Below, piece after piece: positions 8,802 to 18,581 of a stretch of DNA of 64,000 nt (position 1 is its first letter; each line of letters starts with the position of its first letter). A model generated the notes under the pieces. It searched no databases, was not told the DNA's origin, and saw nothing but the letters and a program-made list of their open reading frames with translations. The DNA lies in NCBI GenBank assembly GCA_958417225.1, contig CATZCM010000003.1:21045-85044 (forward strand), given 5' to 3'. The DNA is from an uncultured Eubacteriales bacterium (lineage in GTDB: Bacteria; Bacillota; Clostridia; Oscillospirales; Acutalibacteraceae). Both the position numbers and the translations under genes were made by a program.

Positions 8802-10775
8802 TTAAAAGGATTGATTTTCCGCATGGCAAGCAAGATAACCAATTGTTTTTCCCTTATATTTTTCTTTTGATTTTGGAGGTCTACCGTACTTTTCCATGAA
8901 CTCTTTTAATAGCTCTAACTTCTCATTTTTCACTGTTTCGGCTTTATTCCACACAAAACCAATTTCATTAAGTTTACTTATTTTTTCTGCATTCAACGTA
9001 CCTTTGCGATATTTTTCTCTTTGCAGGTTCATCCACTTATATACATTAGATTTTATCAAATTTTTCCTAACATCAGTAACAACCGGAAATCTGCCATTTT
9101 CATCTCGAAATGTTTTGAGCGTATTATAATTGTTTTCCCAAACCTCAGCCATCGGCACAATCCTCAGCTCAAAACCCAAATCATTGAACTTTTTCACATG
9201 CAAATCTGGCATATCGTTATTTTTGAATTTTTGTTTCTGATTCAGCATCCAGTTGTAAAGTACACTAACGGTTTCATCGTGCGCTGCGTCAGAGCGTTTT
9301 GGAAAACGACCATGCTTTTCCTTGAATAAGCTAAGTAATTTATAATTTTGTTCCCACTTCTCCTCGTCCTGAGACCACACAAAATCTATCGAATCCAGTT
9401 TCTGAACCCGCTCCACACCAAGAACGCCTTTTTTTCGCAGTACTCGTTGATTTGCACACCAATTTCCAATATGAAATCCATCATATTTTTCATCGTAATA
9501 CGGAAATCTTTCATACTTTCCTTTAAACTCGCACACAGCATCAAAAACCACATCCCAAGCCCCTTCAAACGATAAATGTAATTCCGTTAAAATTTCCCGC
9601 ACATCTTTCACATAATCATACAACTCAAATTCAATATTATCATCGTCTCTGGACTCAAAACGATTATTTTTCATACCCATTATCTGAGAATATTGATTTG
9701 CTGTATCACCCGTTTCATAGTTGTTTACGATGTCAAAAATAACCGGACTCGATACAGAACACGATAGTGCTCGTCCCAACTGTTGATAAAACACATTCGC
9801 AGATTGCGTACTACGCAACATTATCACTCCATCTATATTTTTCACATGAATCCCCTCATTAAGCATATCTACACAAAATAACAGTTTCAGCACATCCGGA
9901 TCATTGTCATCACGGAATCGCTCAAACTGCTCGTTTGACTCAGAATTACCTGTATGAACGCTGTATGTATGAATTTTTCCGTTTACCTTACAAAACCAAT
10001 CTTTACTCTCACTTACTGATTTTTTCAGCTTTTCTATACTTGGACAAAATATTATGTATTTTCCACTCCTGTTCTTCATGTGCCTTACGAAAATTGTCTC
10101 TAACCCACAATCCAACTGAGTCACCATACTTTTGGCTTTTTTGATTTTCCCAAGCAATACCATCTTCAAACGGATATTTTTACTCTGTTCGGCCTTTCGC
10201 TCTAATCTCGCAATTTCTCCAGAAAATTTGTAATACGATGTCACATACACCGGCAATGGTAAAATTTTTTCACGTATCGCATCCGCTAAACTCATGTTAA
10301 CCGCAAAGTTATTATTAAAAAGCTCATCCGCCATATTTCTAAGCGAATCCAGGTACCTTATCGGAGTCGCAGACGTCCCCAACACCTTTGCGTCTTCATG
10401 CATTGAAAGAAGTTTTTGTACCCCTATGCCCCATTCCTTCGCCCCTGCGCGATGAAATTCATCCAACACTATGTAATCAGTCTTCAACTTTTTTATGCCC
10501 TTTTCATCCTGCTGACTTAATTTCGAGTACGTGACAAACTCACATTTACTTACATCAATGTCACTCTCGTTTGCGTGATTCTTCAGCTGTGACAGGATAT
10601 ACGCTGACGGCGACACGATAACAAAAAAACTCTCCGGGTTGTCTTCTATCAGCTTCAACACGATATAACTCTTTCCTGTACCTGTTGGCTGTACACATGC
10701 AACTTTTTGCTTTTTGTGAAAAAAATTCACTATCCGCTCATATGTTTCCTCATTGTGTTCATATAGCTCCAGCAT
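8802..10775 (-). CDS. SF2 DEAD/DEAH-like helicase with helicase-associated repeats
   Basis: A 657-residue superfamily 2 ATPase. The N-terminal half has Walker A QPTGTGKSY (about residue 30), a DEFHR box at about 107 in place of the classical DEAD/DEAH, motif III GTSATP, and motif VI QQLGRAL. From about residue 403 it has four helicase-associated (HA, PF03457) repeats, each around 70 residues, recognisable by W-x-x-x-(Y/F)...GRFP...W...Q(R/K)...G. The fourth repeat lacks its second half, so the protein may be C-terminally truncated. Start ATG at 10775 follows GGAGGTGAT. Such proteins occur on mobile and defence-type accessory regions; no methyltransferase or nuclease partner is adjacent, so the role is open. 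Confidence 0.88.
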   Translation of the reverse strand: MLELYEHNEETYERIVNFFHKKQKVACVQPTGTGKSYIVLKLIEDNPESFFVIVSPSAYILSQLKNHANESDIDVSKCEFVTYSKLSQQDEKGIKKLKTDYIVLDEFHRAGAKEWGIGVQKLLSMHEDAKVLGTSATPIRYLDSLRNMADELFNNNFAVNMSLADAIREKILPLPVYVTSYYKFSGEIARLERKAEQSKNIRLKMVLLGKIKKAKSMVTQLDCGLETIFVRHMKNRSGKYIIFCPSIEKLKKSVSESKDWFCKVNGKIHTYSVHTGNSESNEQFERFRDDNDPDVLKLLFCVDMLNEGIHVKNIDGVIMLRSTQSANVFYQQLGRALSCSVSSPVIFDIVNNYETGDTANQYSQIMGMKNNRFESRDDDNIEFELYDYVKDVREILTELHLSFEGAWDVVFDAVCEFKGKYERFPYYDEKYDGFHIGNWCANQRVLRKKGVLGVERVQKLDSIDFVWSQDEEKWEQNYKLLSLFKEKHGRFPKRSDAAHDETVSVLYNWMLNQKQKFKNNDMPDLHVKKFNDLGFELRIVPMAEVWENNYNTLKTFRDENGRFPVVTDVRKNLIKSNVYKWMNLQREKYRKGTLNAEKISKLNEIGFVWNKAETVKNEKLELLKEFMEKYGRPPKSKEKYKGKTIGYLACHAENQSF

Positions 10776-10872
10776 ATCCTATCACCTCCATTACTTTTTT
10801 TATCTATTGAATTTCAGATGACCCATGTAACAGTCACGGCTAGCCACACAGACCACTGTGCAATTGATAGGC

Positions 10873-11260
10873 TCATGATAGCAATTTGATTACTTTCGGC
10901 TCATGGGTAAAAGAACTAATAGTTGCCACACCATTCTTGAAGTAGAAAACCTCGGTGTTACCATCACCAACAGCGTACATCTTCTTCAGTCCAGAATAGG
11001 CATCCAGCATGGACTGCCGTGCCTCAACCCGGTCATCCTCTACCAGCTCACCGGCAACACAAATCCACTCGCCGTACTTGAATGCACACAGTTCTGCTTT
11101 CGGATTGGCGTACAGCTGCTTGGAAACATTATTCTTTTTGCCTGTCTTGATGTACAGCTTGCCTCCAAAAATATTTGCTGTGTCAAATGGACGTACTCTC
11201 GGCATTTTTGACGTCTTCAGTAACCTTAGCATCTGCCTTCGTTTTTTTATTTCAAGGGTG
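10873..11260 (-). pseudogene. Pyridoxamine 5'-phosphate oxidase-family (flavin-binding) protein, 5'-damaged
   Basis: The main frame (11232 to 10873) gives PRVRPFDTANIF, NNVSKQLYANPKAELCAF, WICVAGELVEDDRVEAR and the ending SSFTHEPKVI. These are characteristic of small PPOX-family flavin-binding proteins in Clostridia. The usual N-terminal segment before PRVRPF is missing from this frame, but a TED-like stretch continues in another frame just upstream (around 11215-11240), suggesting a frameshift near the A-run at 11206-11211 followed by degeneration. GC content is higher than the surroundings. A shortened but translated protein starting at 11232 (GAAGGCAG upstream) remains possible. Confidence 0.7.
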
Positions 11261-11743
11261 TTAGTTCTTTCTCCACTTTCTTCAGACCAACCTTCTTCTC
11301 TTTCAGAGTAAATCTATATCGATCATAGTACTGGCAGCCTTAGACTCAGAAACTTTATTTCAACCTTTTTCTATACTATTCGGGGTGCGTAATCGGTCGT
11401 GATTTTGGCTTTATTCTTGATGCCTTTAGTTTTTGGCATAAGACACATACCTCTTTCCTCTTATATAATCGTCTTGGACGGACTAATAAACCAAATCAGT
11501 TTTTCTGGCTTTTTTTTGATAAGCCTAGCTACTGTAAGCTACCGACAATATTTCCACACAAAGATCACTCTATATCTTCATGCTCACGATTTCACTCCCA
11601 TATAGATTTATCATCTTATTCTGAAATGGAACCATATCTATCACAAGCCTGCAAATAAATCAGCCTTGTACACGCCTTTTTCTAGCATTTTCTTGAAGCT
11701 GTCCTTTACGGCTGCAACATCTTCATGATGGATTAGCTAAATG
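11261..11743 (-). other. Degenerate stretch with gene remnants
   Basis: Several short minus-strand frames look like scraps of genes. One gives YYDRYRFTLKEKK... then a stop near 11247. One starts at about 11445 with GAGGAAAGAGGT before ATG and runs only about 20 codons. One ends at about 11648 with a SFKKMLEKGVYKADLF segment. None can be assigned. Together with the broken PPOX gene and the broken acyltransferase on either side, this is a decayed boundary at the far end of the polysaccharide locus. Confidence 0.4.
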
Positions 11744-12746
11744 TCACAACCCATATAAAATTCGCGTTAATTTAAATCGCTTTAACACAGCGGTGATAAC
11801 GCTAACTACTCCCACCGCACACAAAAAGCTAATCATAACCTGTACTATCGGCAGCACTTTGCCATTCAACGGAATAATTGTCAGATATATAATCTGCTGA
11901 TGGAACAAATAAATTCCAAAACTCTTTTCTTTCAATCCGTTCCATAATTTTGACTTTTTTGCATTGATTAGTTTTTCCGTAATCATTTTTACAGTGTAGT
12001 ATACAAAAATCACTCCCATATACGAACACATATAACCTAAAATCAAATCAACCAATCGAACTACTATCGATGCCGTTGTATTAACCTCAATTGTGTTGTT
12101 AATCACAAAACAAACGATTGATCCAAAGCCACTTATTGGAATGCCCCACCAATTCTCTGTCTTTTTCCTGTAAAGTTACGCTCCAAGATAGTAATATCCT
12201 GCGTATTTGACAGCTGTCGAAACTTGAAAAACATTAACACCTATCTTATCGAGCAGGTCCCCCCCCGATAGATATCAGAGCAACTGCAAGCATTCCTTTT
12301 GTTGATACATGCTTTTCATCCAAGATTCCGTAAAAAATGGCAAACAGCAAAAAGAGCATTGGAAGAAACCACAATTGTGATGGAGCACATCCAAGAACAT
12401 ATTTATATACTATTTTGGATAAGTCGAAGCCACTATAGTGTACATAAAACGGAATAACCCATGTTAACATCACGCAAAAGTATGGCAACATAAGTCTTTT
12501 TCCTCTTTCCAGAATATCTTTTTCAAAATTAGTATATTTTCCTTTTTCTGTTCTTAAGCAATAAAATAAAAAGCCAGAGGCCATCGCAAAAGTTTGAACA
12601 TGAAATGTATTCAACCACCGAGCAAAAATTGAAAGGTAACTTGCTTCATACACGGGTTTTACTCCATCGAACCAACTACCAGTAAAAAACATGCACGAAT
12701 GATAAAGTACAACCGCTAACATCATTAACACTTTTACATTATCCAT
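11744..12746 (-). pseudogene. Acyltransferase 3 family membrane protein, broken
   Basis: An OafA/WecH-like O-acyltransferase that would add acetyl groups to surface glycans. The N-terminal part (12746-12246) starts DNVKVLMMLAVVLYHS, with the family's typical catalytic His context, and has several membrane segments. The C-terminal part (12106-11744) continues with SFGIYLFHQ and more helices. The join carries two lesions. An 8-G run on the coding strand (12259-12266) puts the reader into a stop; with 7 Gs the frame would continue. A TAA at 12176-12178 then interrupts that frame. The G-run could vary by slippage, but the extra nonsense codon argues that the gene is dead in this genome. Confidence 0.85.
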
Positions 12747-12770
12747 TGTTTCTAATCTACGTTACATTAC

Positions 12771-14273
12771 TTATCTCCTTTTCACCTTTTCACATATCTT
12801 ATGAAACATACTTTGCAACTTGTCCCGATAAAACACCATATTAAGTACGCAAACAATAACACTCCAAATAATAGCCGTTTTAGCCACAAGAATAACCCAC
12901 TCAACATATGTAGCTCCTGGCATTGTAATCATTCTCGTTGCAAAAAAACCAATCAATACCGTCAACCCATCAACGAAAATTTGCTTTGTAAATTTTCTTA
13001 AAGGCCACTTAATCAAATTTTTTGAATCATATACTGCCACCCACACCGTCTGATACCCCATTGCAACTAAGGTCCCAATCGCAACTCCAATCAGTCCCCA
13101 TACCTTTACTGTTACAACAGATACTACAATATTGAGAATTGCAGCAATAATATAATTATTTTGTGTCTGCTTATAATGACCCGCTGCAAGAATAACAATA
13201 TTATATGGTAACCTTAAGCAATGACCTGCATTTGCAGCTACAATCAATGCCGCAAAAAGAGGCTGGATATAATTTGCGTCATGGATACCAAGTGTATAAA
13301 CTCTAACAAATGGAACAATTAAAATTGCTGTTAATCCAAATACAAAGGTCGTGCCAGTATGAATCACCCATTCTGTCCAGGAAAAAGTTTTGTTTAGTTT
13401 TTTAATTTCTTGTTTCGCCCATAGTTCACCAATTAAAGATGTAATTCCATTTGTCATAGATATAAATAACTGTTTTACACCTTTAACAACCAAAAAATAC
13501 ACGGAATAAATAGATACATCTGATAATGTTGCAAATAATGTTAACACAATCGTATCCGTACCATCAAGAATAACAGCAGCAACATGCTGTGCAATGCCAT
13601 TCCATTTTTGAGCAATCGGCTCTTTCGTGTATTTAATCTTCCTATCTATGCTATAATGATGCCGAACATATAGGTAAATTAAGAATGGCTGTAGCAAATA
13701 TATAAGAGATGTAGTTAATTTGACAATCTGAATACTGCATCCCATACGAATTAAAATAAAGCAAGCTGCAGTATTACAAACAACCGCTAATGTCTGTGCA
13801 TTATACTGAATATAACCACGCTGATCTGCCGTTAAGAGTAAGCGGTTAACAATCCCAAAAAAATATTGTGCAAAAGAACTAAGAGAAATTGCCACAATCA
13901 ATGTTGCTGTATAGATAAAGCCAAAGTCCTTTCCAGCAAACTGAGGATATACAATTACCAGCGCAATTACATATATTAGTAATATTTGACCAAGTTTTGT
14001 AAAAAATTTATTGGCTGAAGCTATTATTTTACTAACATCTTTCTGATTCTTCTCCGCTAAAGGTTTATATAGTGCAGATTGAACAACTGCACCTACACCC
14101 AGTTCAAGGAAAGAAATTACTCCTAGGAACTGCGCAATTGAATTGACCAGTCCATTAACTTCTGAACCAAATGCATTTAAGATTAATCTGGGTAAAATAA
14201 ACCCGCAAACTATGGTTGTCAGCTGAAATAACAACGATGACACCGTATTATATAACAATCTTTTTTGTCTCAT
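12771..14273 (-). CDS. Polysaccharide flippase (Wzx-like)
   Basis: A 500-residue inner-membrane protein with about 12-14 hydrophobic helices, starting LLYNTVSSLLFQLTTIVCGFI after a short basic N-terminus. The ILPRLILNAFGSEVNGLVNS segment and overall pattern are typical of the MATE-related polysaccharide transport family (PF01943/PF14667), which flips lipid-linked repeat units across the membrane for polymerisation outside. The start at 14273 has AAAAGGAGC upstream. Its presence with an EpsG-like polymerase in the same locus indicates a Wzx/Wzy-dependent pathway. Confidence 0.9.
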   Translation of the reverse strand: MRQKRLLYNTVSSLLFQLTTIVCGFILPRLILNAFGSEVNGLVNSIAQFLGVISFLELGVGAVVQSALYKPLAEKNQKDVSKIIASANKFFTKLGQILLIYVIALVIVYPQFAGKDFGFIYTATLIVAISLSSFAQYFFGIVNRLLLTADQRGYIQYNAQTLAVVCNTAACFILIRMGCSIQIVKLTTSLIYLLQPFLIYLYVRHHYSIDRKIKYTKEPIAQKWNGIAQHVAAVILDGTDTIVLTLFATLSDVSIYSVYFLVVKGVKQLFISMTNGITSLIGELWAKQEIKKLNKTFSWTEWVIHTGTTFVFGLTAILIVPFVRVYTLGIHDANYIQPLFAALIVAANAGHCLRLPYNIVILAAGHYKQTQNNYIIAAILNIVVSVVTVKVWGLIGVAIGTLVAMGYQTVWVAVYDSKNLIKWPLRKFTKQIFVDGLTVLIGFFATRMITMPGATYVEWVILVAKTAIIWSVIVCVLNMVFYRDKLQSMFHKICEKVKRR

Positions 14274-14284
14274 TCTTGCTCCTT

Positions 14285-14945
14285 TTTATACACTTTAGCA
14301 GCAATATTAATCCCTCAAGCTTCAACGATCAATCCCAATCCAATTTACGAGATAACCTCTTTCTAGTCTTTTCTCAAAGGTCTATCGCACGCTTAATTCA
14401 AGTTGATTTCCCAGTTATCATTTCCTTCAATAAACACTGGGCCATTATCACTAATTGCCAAATCCCAACCAATTGCACAAATTCCATAAAGTGTCCTGTG
14501 TACACAGCAATCCAGTTTACAACCCCATGGTATTCAGGTATCTGAAATTTGCCAAATTTAATTTTGGTATTGGGGTTCATATCAATATTTGTTCCATAAA
14601 AAGCTAAAAGCCATATTCTTTCAAATGCCCATTTTCGTTAATTTCAATAGACAAGCCACCTGTTGACCAACTATCTACAATTCCTGTTTCCTCAGTTCCT
14701 ATACAAAGCAATCAGTAAATATGTCTTGCTATCTTTATTGCTAGTCACAATTTGATATACATTTATTGTGCTCGGAATATATAAAATTTATTGGATTCTC
14801 CATATTTTCTAGCCCACTCAACATTTTCCACAATTCTGTCGATTTCTGATTTCAGTTTTGCTTCAACCACTGCATTTTTCACCTAAATATTCCAATTACG
14901 CTTAGCCCAAATCTTTTTTAACGCAATTTTCAACTTTTCCTTGAA
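14285..14945 (-). pseudogene. Sugar-transfer-associated ATP-grasp protein, degenerate
   Basis: No intact frame remains, but the translation of successive frames gives family motifs in order. From 14945 downward: VDSWSTGGLSIEINENG, then TKIKFGKFQIPEYH, then in a shifted frame YGICAIGWDLAISDNG and PVFIEGNDNWEIN, ending in several stops (around 14398, 14350). These match the C-terminal half of the ATPgrasp_ST family (PF14397). At least one frameshift and several nonsense codons are present, and the N-terminal half is missing or unrecognisable. Confidence 0.75.
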
Positions 14946-14954
14946 TCCAATTAA

Positions 14955-15908
14955 TTAACGCCCCTGATATTTATTGATTTCACTATCAACAATTCTTCCA
15001 TCTTCAATAATGAGTGCATCTTTCAAAACTTCACCGTAAATTCCATTATTAAGTTCATTAATATATTTCCAAATCACTTCAGAATTGTTCCACGTGAATG
15101 TTTTATAAAATAGTGCCGGCGTATGATCCACAACATAATGCAAAACACCATCGATCATATATGTAGGTTTTTCTATCGTAGTTGGAACACTGGTTTCAAT
15201 TCCGCCATTCCTATCACAACTCACGTCAATAAGCATCGAATTTTTCTTCATACGTTTCAAATCATCACGATAAATAATATGATCTTTTCTCATTATATCC
15301 CACAGAACGCAATTCACAATAACATCATACTGTCCCAGTTCATCCCGCAACAGTTCTTCCGTTCTTCGATCATACTGGCGAACATCAGCACCCAACATAT
15401 TGAGAACTTTGATAGCACCTCGTGCGGTATTTCCACGACCAATAACTGCTACCTTTGTTTCATAAGGCATCTTTGCATAGCACTGAAAAGCGTGCATGAC
15501 TGCTGCTTCACCTGCAAGTTCATTGTTTCGCCAAAAGATATGTCGTCCCTTTTGAAACATCTTCTCCCATGCAAATACAGTCAAATTGCCTGCAAGCAAT
15601 TTATCAGTGATATCTCGATTCTGAGTTGCATGGACCCATCCAAAAATTGTTTGATAGTCAAGTTCTTGAAGATAATCAGCATCACCAATTTTAGGATCAC
15701 AGATAATATCTTTTAGTAAAACTTCGTCATGGGAAGCAATATAGCTACCACAGGCTTCATATTCTGAATCCTCAATGCCAAGTACATCACCATAACCTTT
15801 TTCAAAATAAAGCAATTCAGGATGTTCAATATTTTTCAAATGTGCCGGAACAATAGCACGTCTATACTCGTTTTCCTTATGACTTATCGGAAATCCAACT
15901 GTTTTCAT
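14955..15908 (-). CDS. N5-(carboxyethyl)ornithine synthase-like dehydrogenase
   Basis: A 317-residue enzyme of the alanine dehydrogenase/pyridine nucleotide transhydrogenase superfamily. The N-terminus GFPISHKENEYRRAIVP and GYGDVLGIEDSEY carry the substrate-side motifs; residues about 160-180 hold the NAD(P) fold (VAVIGRGNTARGAIKVLNMLGA). This is the pattern of N5-(carboxyethyl)ornithine synthases, which reductively condense pyruvate with the side-chain amine of ornithine (or lysine). Start ATG at 15908 is 8 bases after GGAGG; an earlier ATG is out of frame. Within a polysaccharide locus beside ATP-grasp genes, it plausibly makes an amino-acid substituent for the glycan; that role is inference. 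Confidence 0.82.
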   Translation of the reverse strand: MKTVGFPISHKENEYRRAIVPAHLKNIEHPELLYFEKGYGDVLGIEDSEYEACGSYIASHDEVLLKDIICDPKIGDADYLQELDYQTIFGWVHATQNRDITDKLLAGNLTVFAWEKMFQKGRHIFWRNNELAGEAAVMHAFQCYAKMPYETKVAVIGRGNTARGAIKVLNMLGADVRQYDRRTEELLRDELGQYDVIVNCVLWDIMRKDHIIYRDDLKRMKKNSMLIDVSCDRNGGIETSVPTTIEKPTYMIDGVLHYVVDHTPALFYKTFTWNNSEVIWKYINELNNGIYGEVLKDALIIEDGRIVDSEINKYQGR

Positions 15909-15954
15909 ACATTTTTCCTCCTTATAATAGGCAGAATAAAGTTCAAAAATACTC

Positions 15955-16600
15955 TTAGTTTAACTTTTTCACTCTTTTAATTTCTGTCAGTTCCGTGCTC
16001 ATAAGCGGAACTGCACCATCCCTTAATAAATTTTCCTCCTTCAGTGCACGTGCTTCTACCTTTTTCACTGGCCCATAATTGTGAACATTTCCAACTGTAA
16101 AACCACAGAGATATACTAACCATCGTCACTGAAAGAAAAACAACCATTGAAACTGATGTTGAATCACAAATATAGGTAAATTTTTCTCTTAAGACTTTTA
16201 CTTTATCACTAAAGCGACGCATAACACCACCACCAAACAATGGGCTGAACGAATCAGAAAAGAAAATAAAGCACCCCAAAAACTAAATCACAACATGAAT
16301 TGCTTTTCTGCTTAAATTGCACTTATCAACAATACTTGTAAAGTTTTCAACCACACCACTTTTTTCATAATAAGCAACCATGATACCAACCATAATGTTG
16401 ACTGTTATCACCCAAATGAAATCCTCATTTCCAAGCAATGCTTTCAACAATTCTGTAAAACCAAATATACCCTGTCCTACAAGAAAGCAAACTAAAATAC
16501 GTACTGTCGCTAATGACGCAATCGTATTTCTGGTAGCGAAATCCAGTATAACAGCAAGTGCAACTAGTACAATAGGTATCCATTCCATCGTTCCCAACAT
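15955..16600 (-). pseudogene. NhaC-type Na+/H+ antiporter remnant
   Basis: The first piece (16600-16283) is hydrophobic and ends in a TAG that interrupts an otherwise continuous frame (most likely a Trp codon, VIWFLG). The second continues with FSDSFSPLFGGGVMRRFSDK and VLREKFTYICDSTS, which match the NhaC signature (metal/proton region followed by SREKLAYILDSTA). A frameshift after SISLW leads into the family-like ending NVHNYGPVKKVEARAL, with a stop at 15955. At about 210 codons it also lacks most of the membrane domain of the 450-residue family. It is a deletion-bearing pseudogene. Confidence 0.75.
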
Positions 16601-16604
16601 AACC

Positions 16605-17972
16605 TTACCATCTCTTTTCTGGAAGAATTAACATTTCTCCCCAGTGTGCATCTGATTCCTTTAACAGATTTGCATCAAATCCACTGTCCGGATAAAAAGT
16701 CATTTCTCCGAAATACACCAAGCCATCAATACAGTACAAATCAACTCGCACATACGAAACTCCTTTACTCAGTTTTTCCGCAATAACGAACATCTCATCT
16801 ATGCAATCAGGTTTGGGTAATGTAAAGCCCTCTGGAGCTTCTTTTCCACGGATATTATATTTTTTCAAATTCCATTCTTTATCAAAGAAATAGAATTTAG
16901 GGTGCCCCGTATCACGCTCGGTACATACCATGACGGATTCAGCGACACCATCAAAGCAGAAGAATTTATAATCTACTAATGCTTTTGTATCTTTATTGTT
17001 GTAGTAAGAATTGGAAATAATTATTGAGCAACCGTCAGAATTTAGTCTGTACCCCCCGGTAGATAATTTGATCCATTCACCCAGCTTCAAATCCCACTCT
17101 TCAGGCTTAAATTCTTCAAATCCACTAGCTGGATAAAATGTAATCTCACCAAAATACACTTTTTCATTGATTTCATAAAAATCAATTCTTGCAAAAGGCA
17201 TTTTTTCAGAAAGCTTTGCAGCTAATTTTTTCATCAATTCATACTGTTTTGGACGCTGAATCGGTAAGATAGCGTTGCCATGAGCAGGTCTTTGTACATT
17301 CAGATGGTTCCATGCTTCGTCGTAAAAATCTTCTTTTAAGCCATCTTTTGTAAAACGCTCACTACACACCAGTGTCATACGAGGCACACCATCAAAGCAG
17401 AACAATTTATAATCACGTAAATCGTCTGCCATATATTGTTCGGCAATAATTCTGTGTGGGACATTTTTATAAGGCCATTCGCGTCCATTATAAAAATAAT
17501 CATGCTTAAGCGACATATTTATTTTCTTTTTCGCCATAGCTATATCCAATTTAGACTTATCTCTACATATAACAAGTCCACCACTGTCATGAGTACATTT
17601 CAACACAAACTGATTTGGAAGAGCATCAAAATCAATACCATCAAAATTATCCCACACTCCCAGTGTTGGTATGATATACTCTTTTCCGATTTTATCAGCA
17701 ACATACTCCTTTACTGCATACTTATCAACCATTGTTGTGTATTCTGGCTTTCTGTCATAGAGTCTAAGCCACTGAAGTTTCTGATTAAATGTTTTTGGAT
17801 TTTTCAAATCGAGCTCTTCATTCATCATTACCGGATAGTACATCTTTAGGAATACTTTATCTGGTAGTAATGGTAAGATTCCAGCGACTCTGAAGCATTT
17901 TATAATAATTTTATAGAATATAAATTTGGGTCTGATACCCATATGTCTATTTCTCGATTTTATTCCGCCCAT
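16605..17972 (-). CDS. TupA-like ATP-grasp protein with duplicated C-terminal half
   Basis: A 455-residue protein of the ATPgrasp_TupA type (PF14305). Residues 35-300 look like a complete family member: PKTFNQKLQWLRLYDRKP, VDKYAVKEYV, FVLKCTHDSGG (nucleotide-binding Lys), DYKLFCFDG, ARIDFYEI and YFGEITFYPASGFEEF. A second copy of the C-terminal half follows (about 335-455) with DYKFFCFDGV, VRVDLYCIDG and YFGEMTFYPDSGFD. The usual family length is about 280-300 residues. The probable cause is fusion of two tandem ATP-grasp genes by deletion. Start ATG at 17972 follows GAAGGG and overlaps the upstream acetyltransferase gene by 13 bases. These enzymes are thought to ligate amino-acid-type groups to surface glycans. 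Confidence 0.85.
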   Translation of the reverse strand: MGGIKSRNRHMGIRPKFIFYKIIIKCFRVAGILPLLPDKVFLKMYYPVMMNEELDLKNPKTFNQKLQWLRLYDRKPEYTTMVDKYAVKEYVADKIGKEYIIPTLGVWDNFDGIDFDALPNQFVLKCTHDSGGLVICRDKSKLDIAMAKKKINMSLKHDYFYNGREWPYKNVPHRIIAEQYMADDLRDYKLFCFDGVPRMTLVCSERFTKDGLKEDFYDEAWNHLNVQRPAHGNAILPIQRPKQYELMKKLAAKLSEKMPFARIDFYEINEKVYFGEITFYPASGFEEFKPEEWDLKLGEWIKLSTGGYRLNSDGCSIIISNSYYNNKDTKALVDYKFFCFDGVAESVMVCTERDTGHPKFYFFDKEWNLKKYNIRGKEAPEGFTLPKPDCIDEMFVIAEKLSKGVSYVRVDLYCIDGLVYFGEMTFYPDSGFDANLLKESDAHWGEMLILPEKRW

Positions 17973-18550
17973 GTGACACCCTTCTTAATAATTTTTGCAG
18001 GCACACCTACTACCATTGAACATGGTTCATCAATCTTTCCGGAAACAATTGAGCCGGCACCTACTATCGTATTATCAGCTATAGAACTACCTTTTAAAAT
18101 CTTTACGCCTAACCCAATCCAAACATGCTTACCAATTGAGACACTAGCATCTGGATTAATACGTTTTCCCATAGCGTCAAAAATATAATGATAATCCGTG
18201 GAATGAATTTCTATATTGTTGGATAACAAAGAATTCTCTCCTATACTAATTTTAGTCCCATTGCAAGCATTAATTACTGTTGGTTGTAATGGTGAAGCGT
18301 TTATATGTACTCCTCTTCCCAAGATGATCTCGTTATTATTTCCTTGAAGTAACATACGAACTCCGTTTAACGAACACCCATTGCTTATGACCAATTTATT
18401 GTTACTACCAATAATTCGAATGCGGCAGTTCTGAATTTTAGAGGAAAAATCACGTTCTACTACATTCCCTCCCCCCCGAATTATTATTTTATTTTTCCCA
18501 AAATAAAATAATAGAATATTTCTAATTCTTTTCAATTTATTCTTATCCAT
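17960..18550 (-). CDS. Hexapeptide-repeat acyltransferase
   Basis: A 196-residue left-handed beta-helix O-acetyltransferase. Isoleucine-patch hexapeptides run through most of the chain, with EIHSTDYH and VWIGLGVKILKGSSIADNTIVGA near the C-terminus typical of maltose/galactoside acetyltransferase-like enzymes that use acetyl-CoA. The gene carries a run of seven Gs on its coding strand (18471-18477, residues about 26-28, RGGG), a possible slippage site near the 5' end. It lies between the DUF616 gene (31-bp gap) and the ATP-grasp gene (13-bp overlap) and is probably cotranscribed. Confidence 0.88.
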   Translation of the reverse strand: MDKNKLKRIRNILLFYFGKNKIIIRGGGNVVERDFSSKIQNCRIRIIGSNNKLVISNGCSLNGVRMLLQGNNNEIILGRGVHINASPLQPTVINACNGTKISIGENSLLSNNIEIHSTDYHYIFDAMGKRINPDASVSIGKHVWIGLGVKILKGSSIADNTIVGAGSIVSGKIDEPCSMVVGVPAKIIKKGVTWAE

Positions 18551-18581
18551 CTTACTTCTCCTGATAACAATTCATGCGTAT

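Noticed and set aside
17050..17056. C-run in the ATP-grasp gene as a third slippage tract
   Set aside because: Only six bases and within an intact frame; too short to weigh as a phase-variable site.
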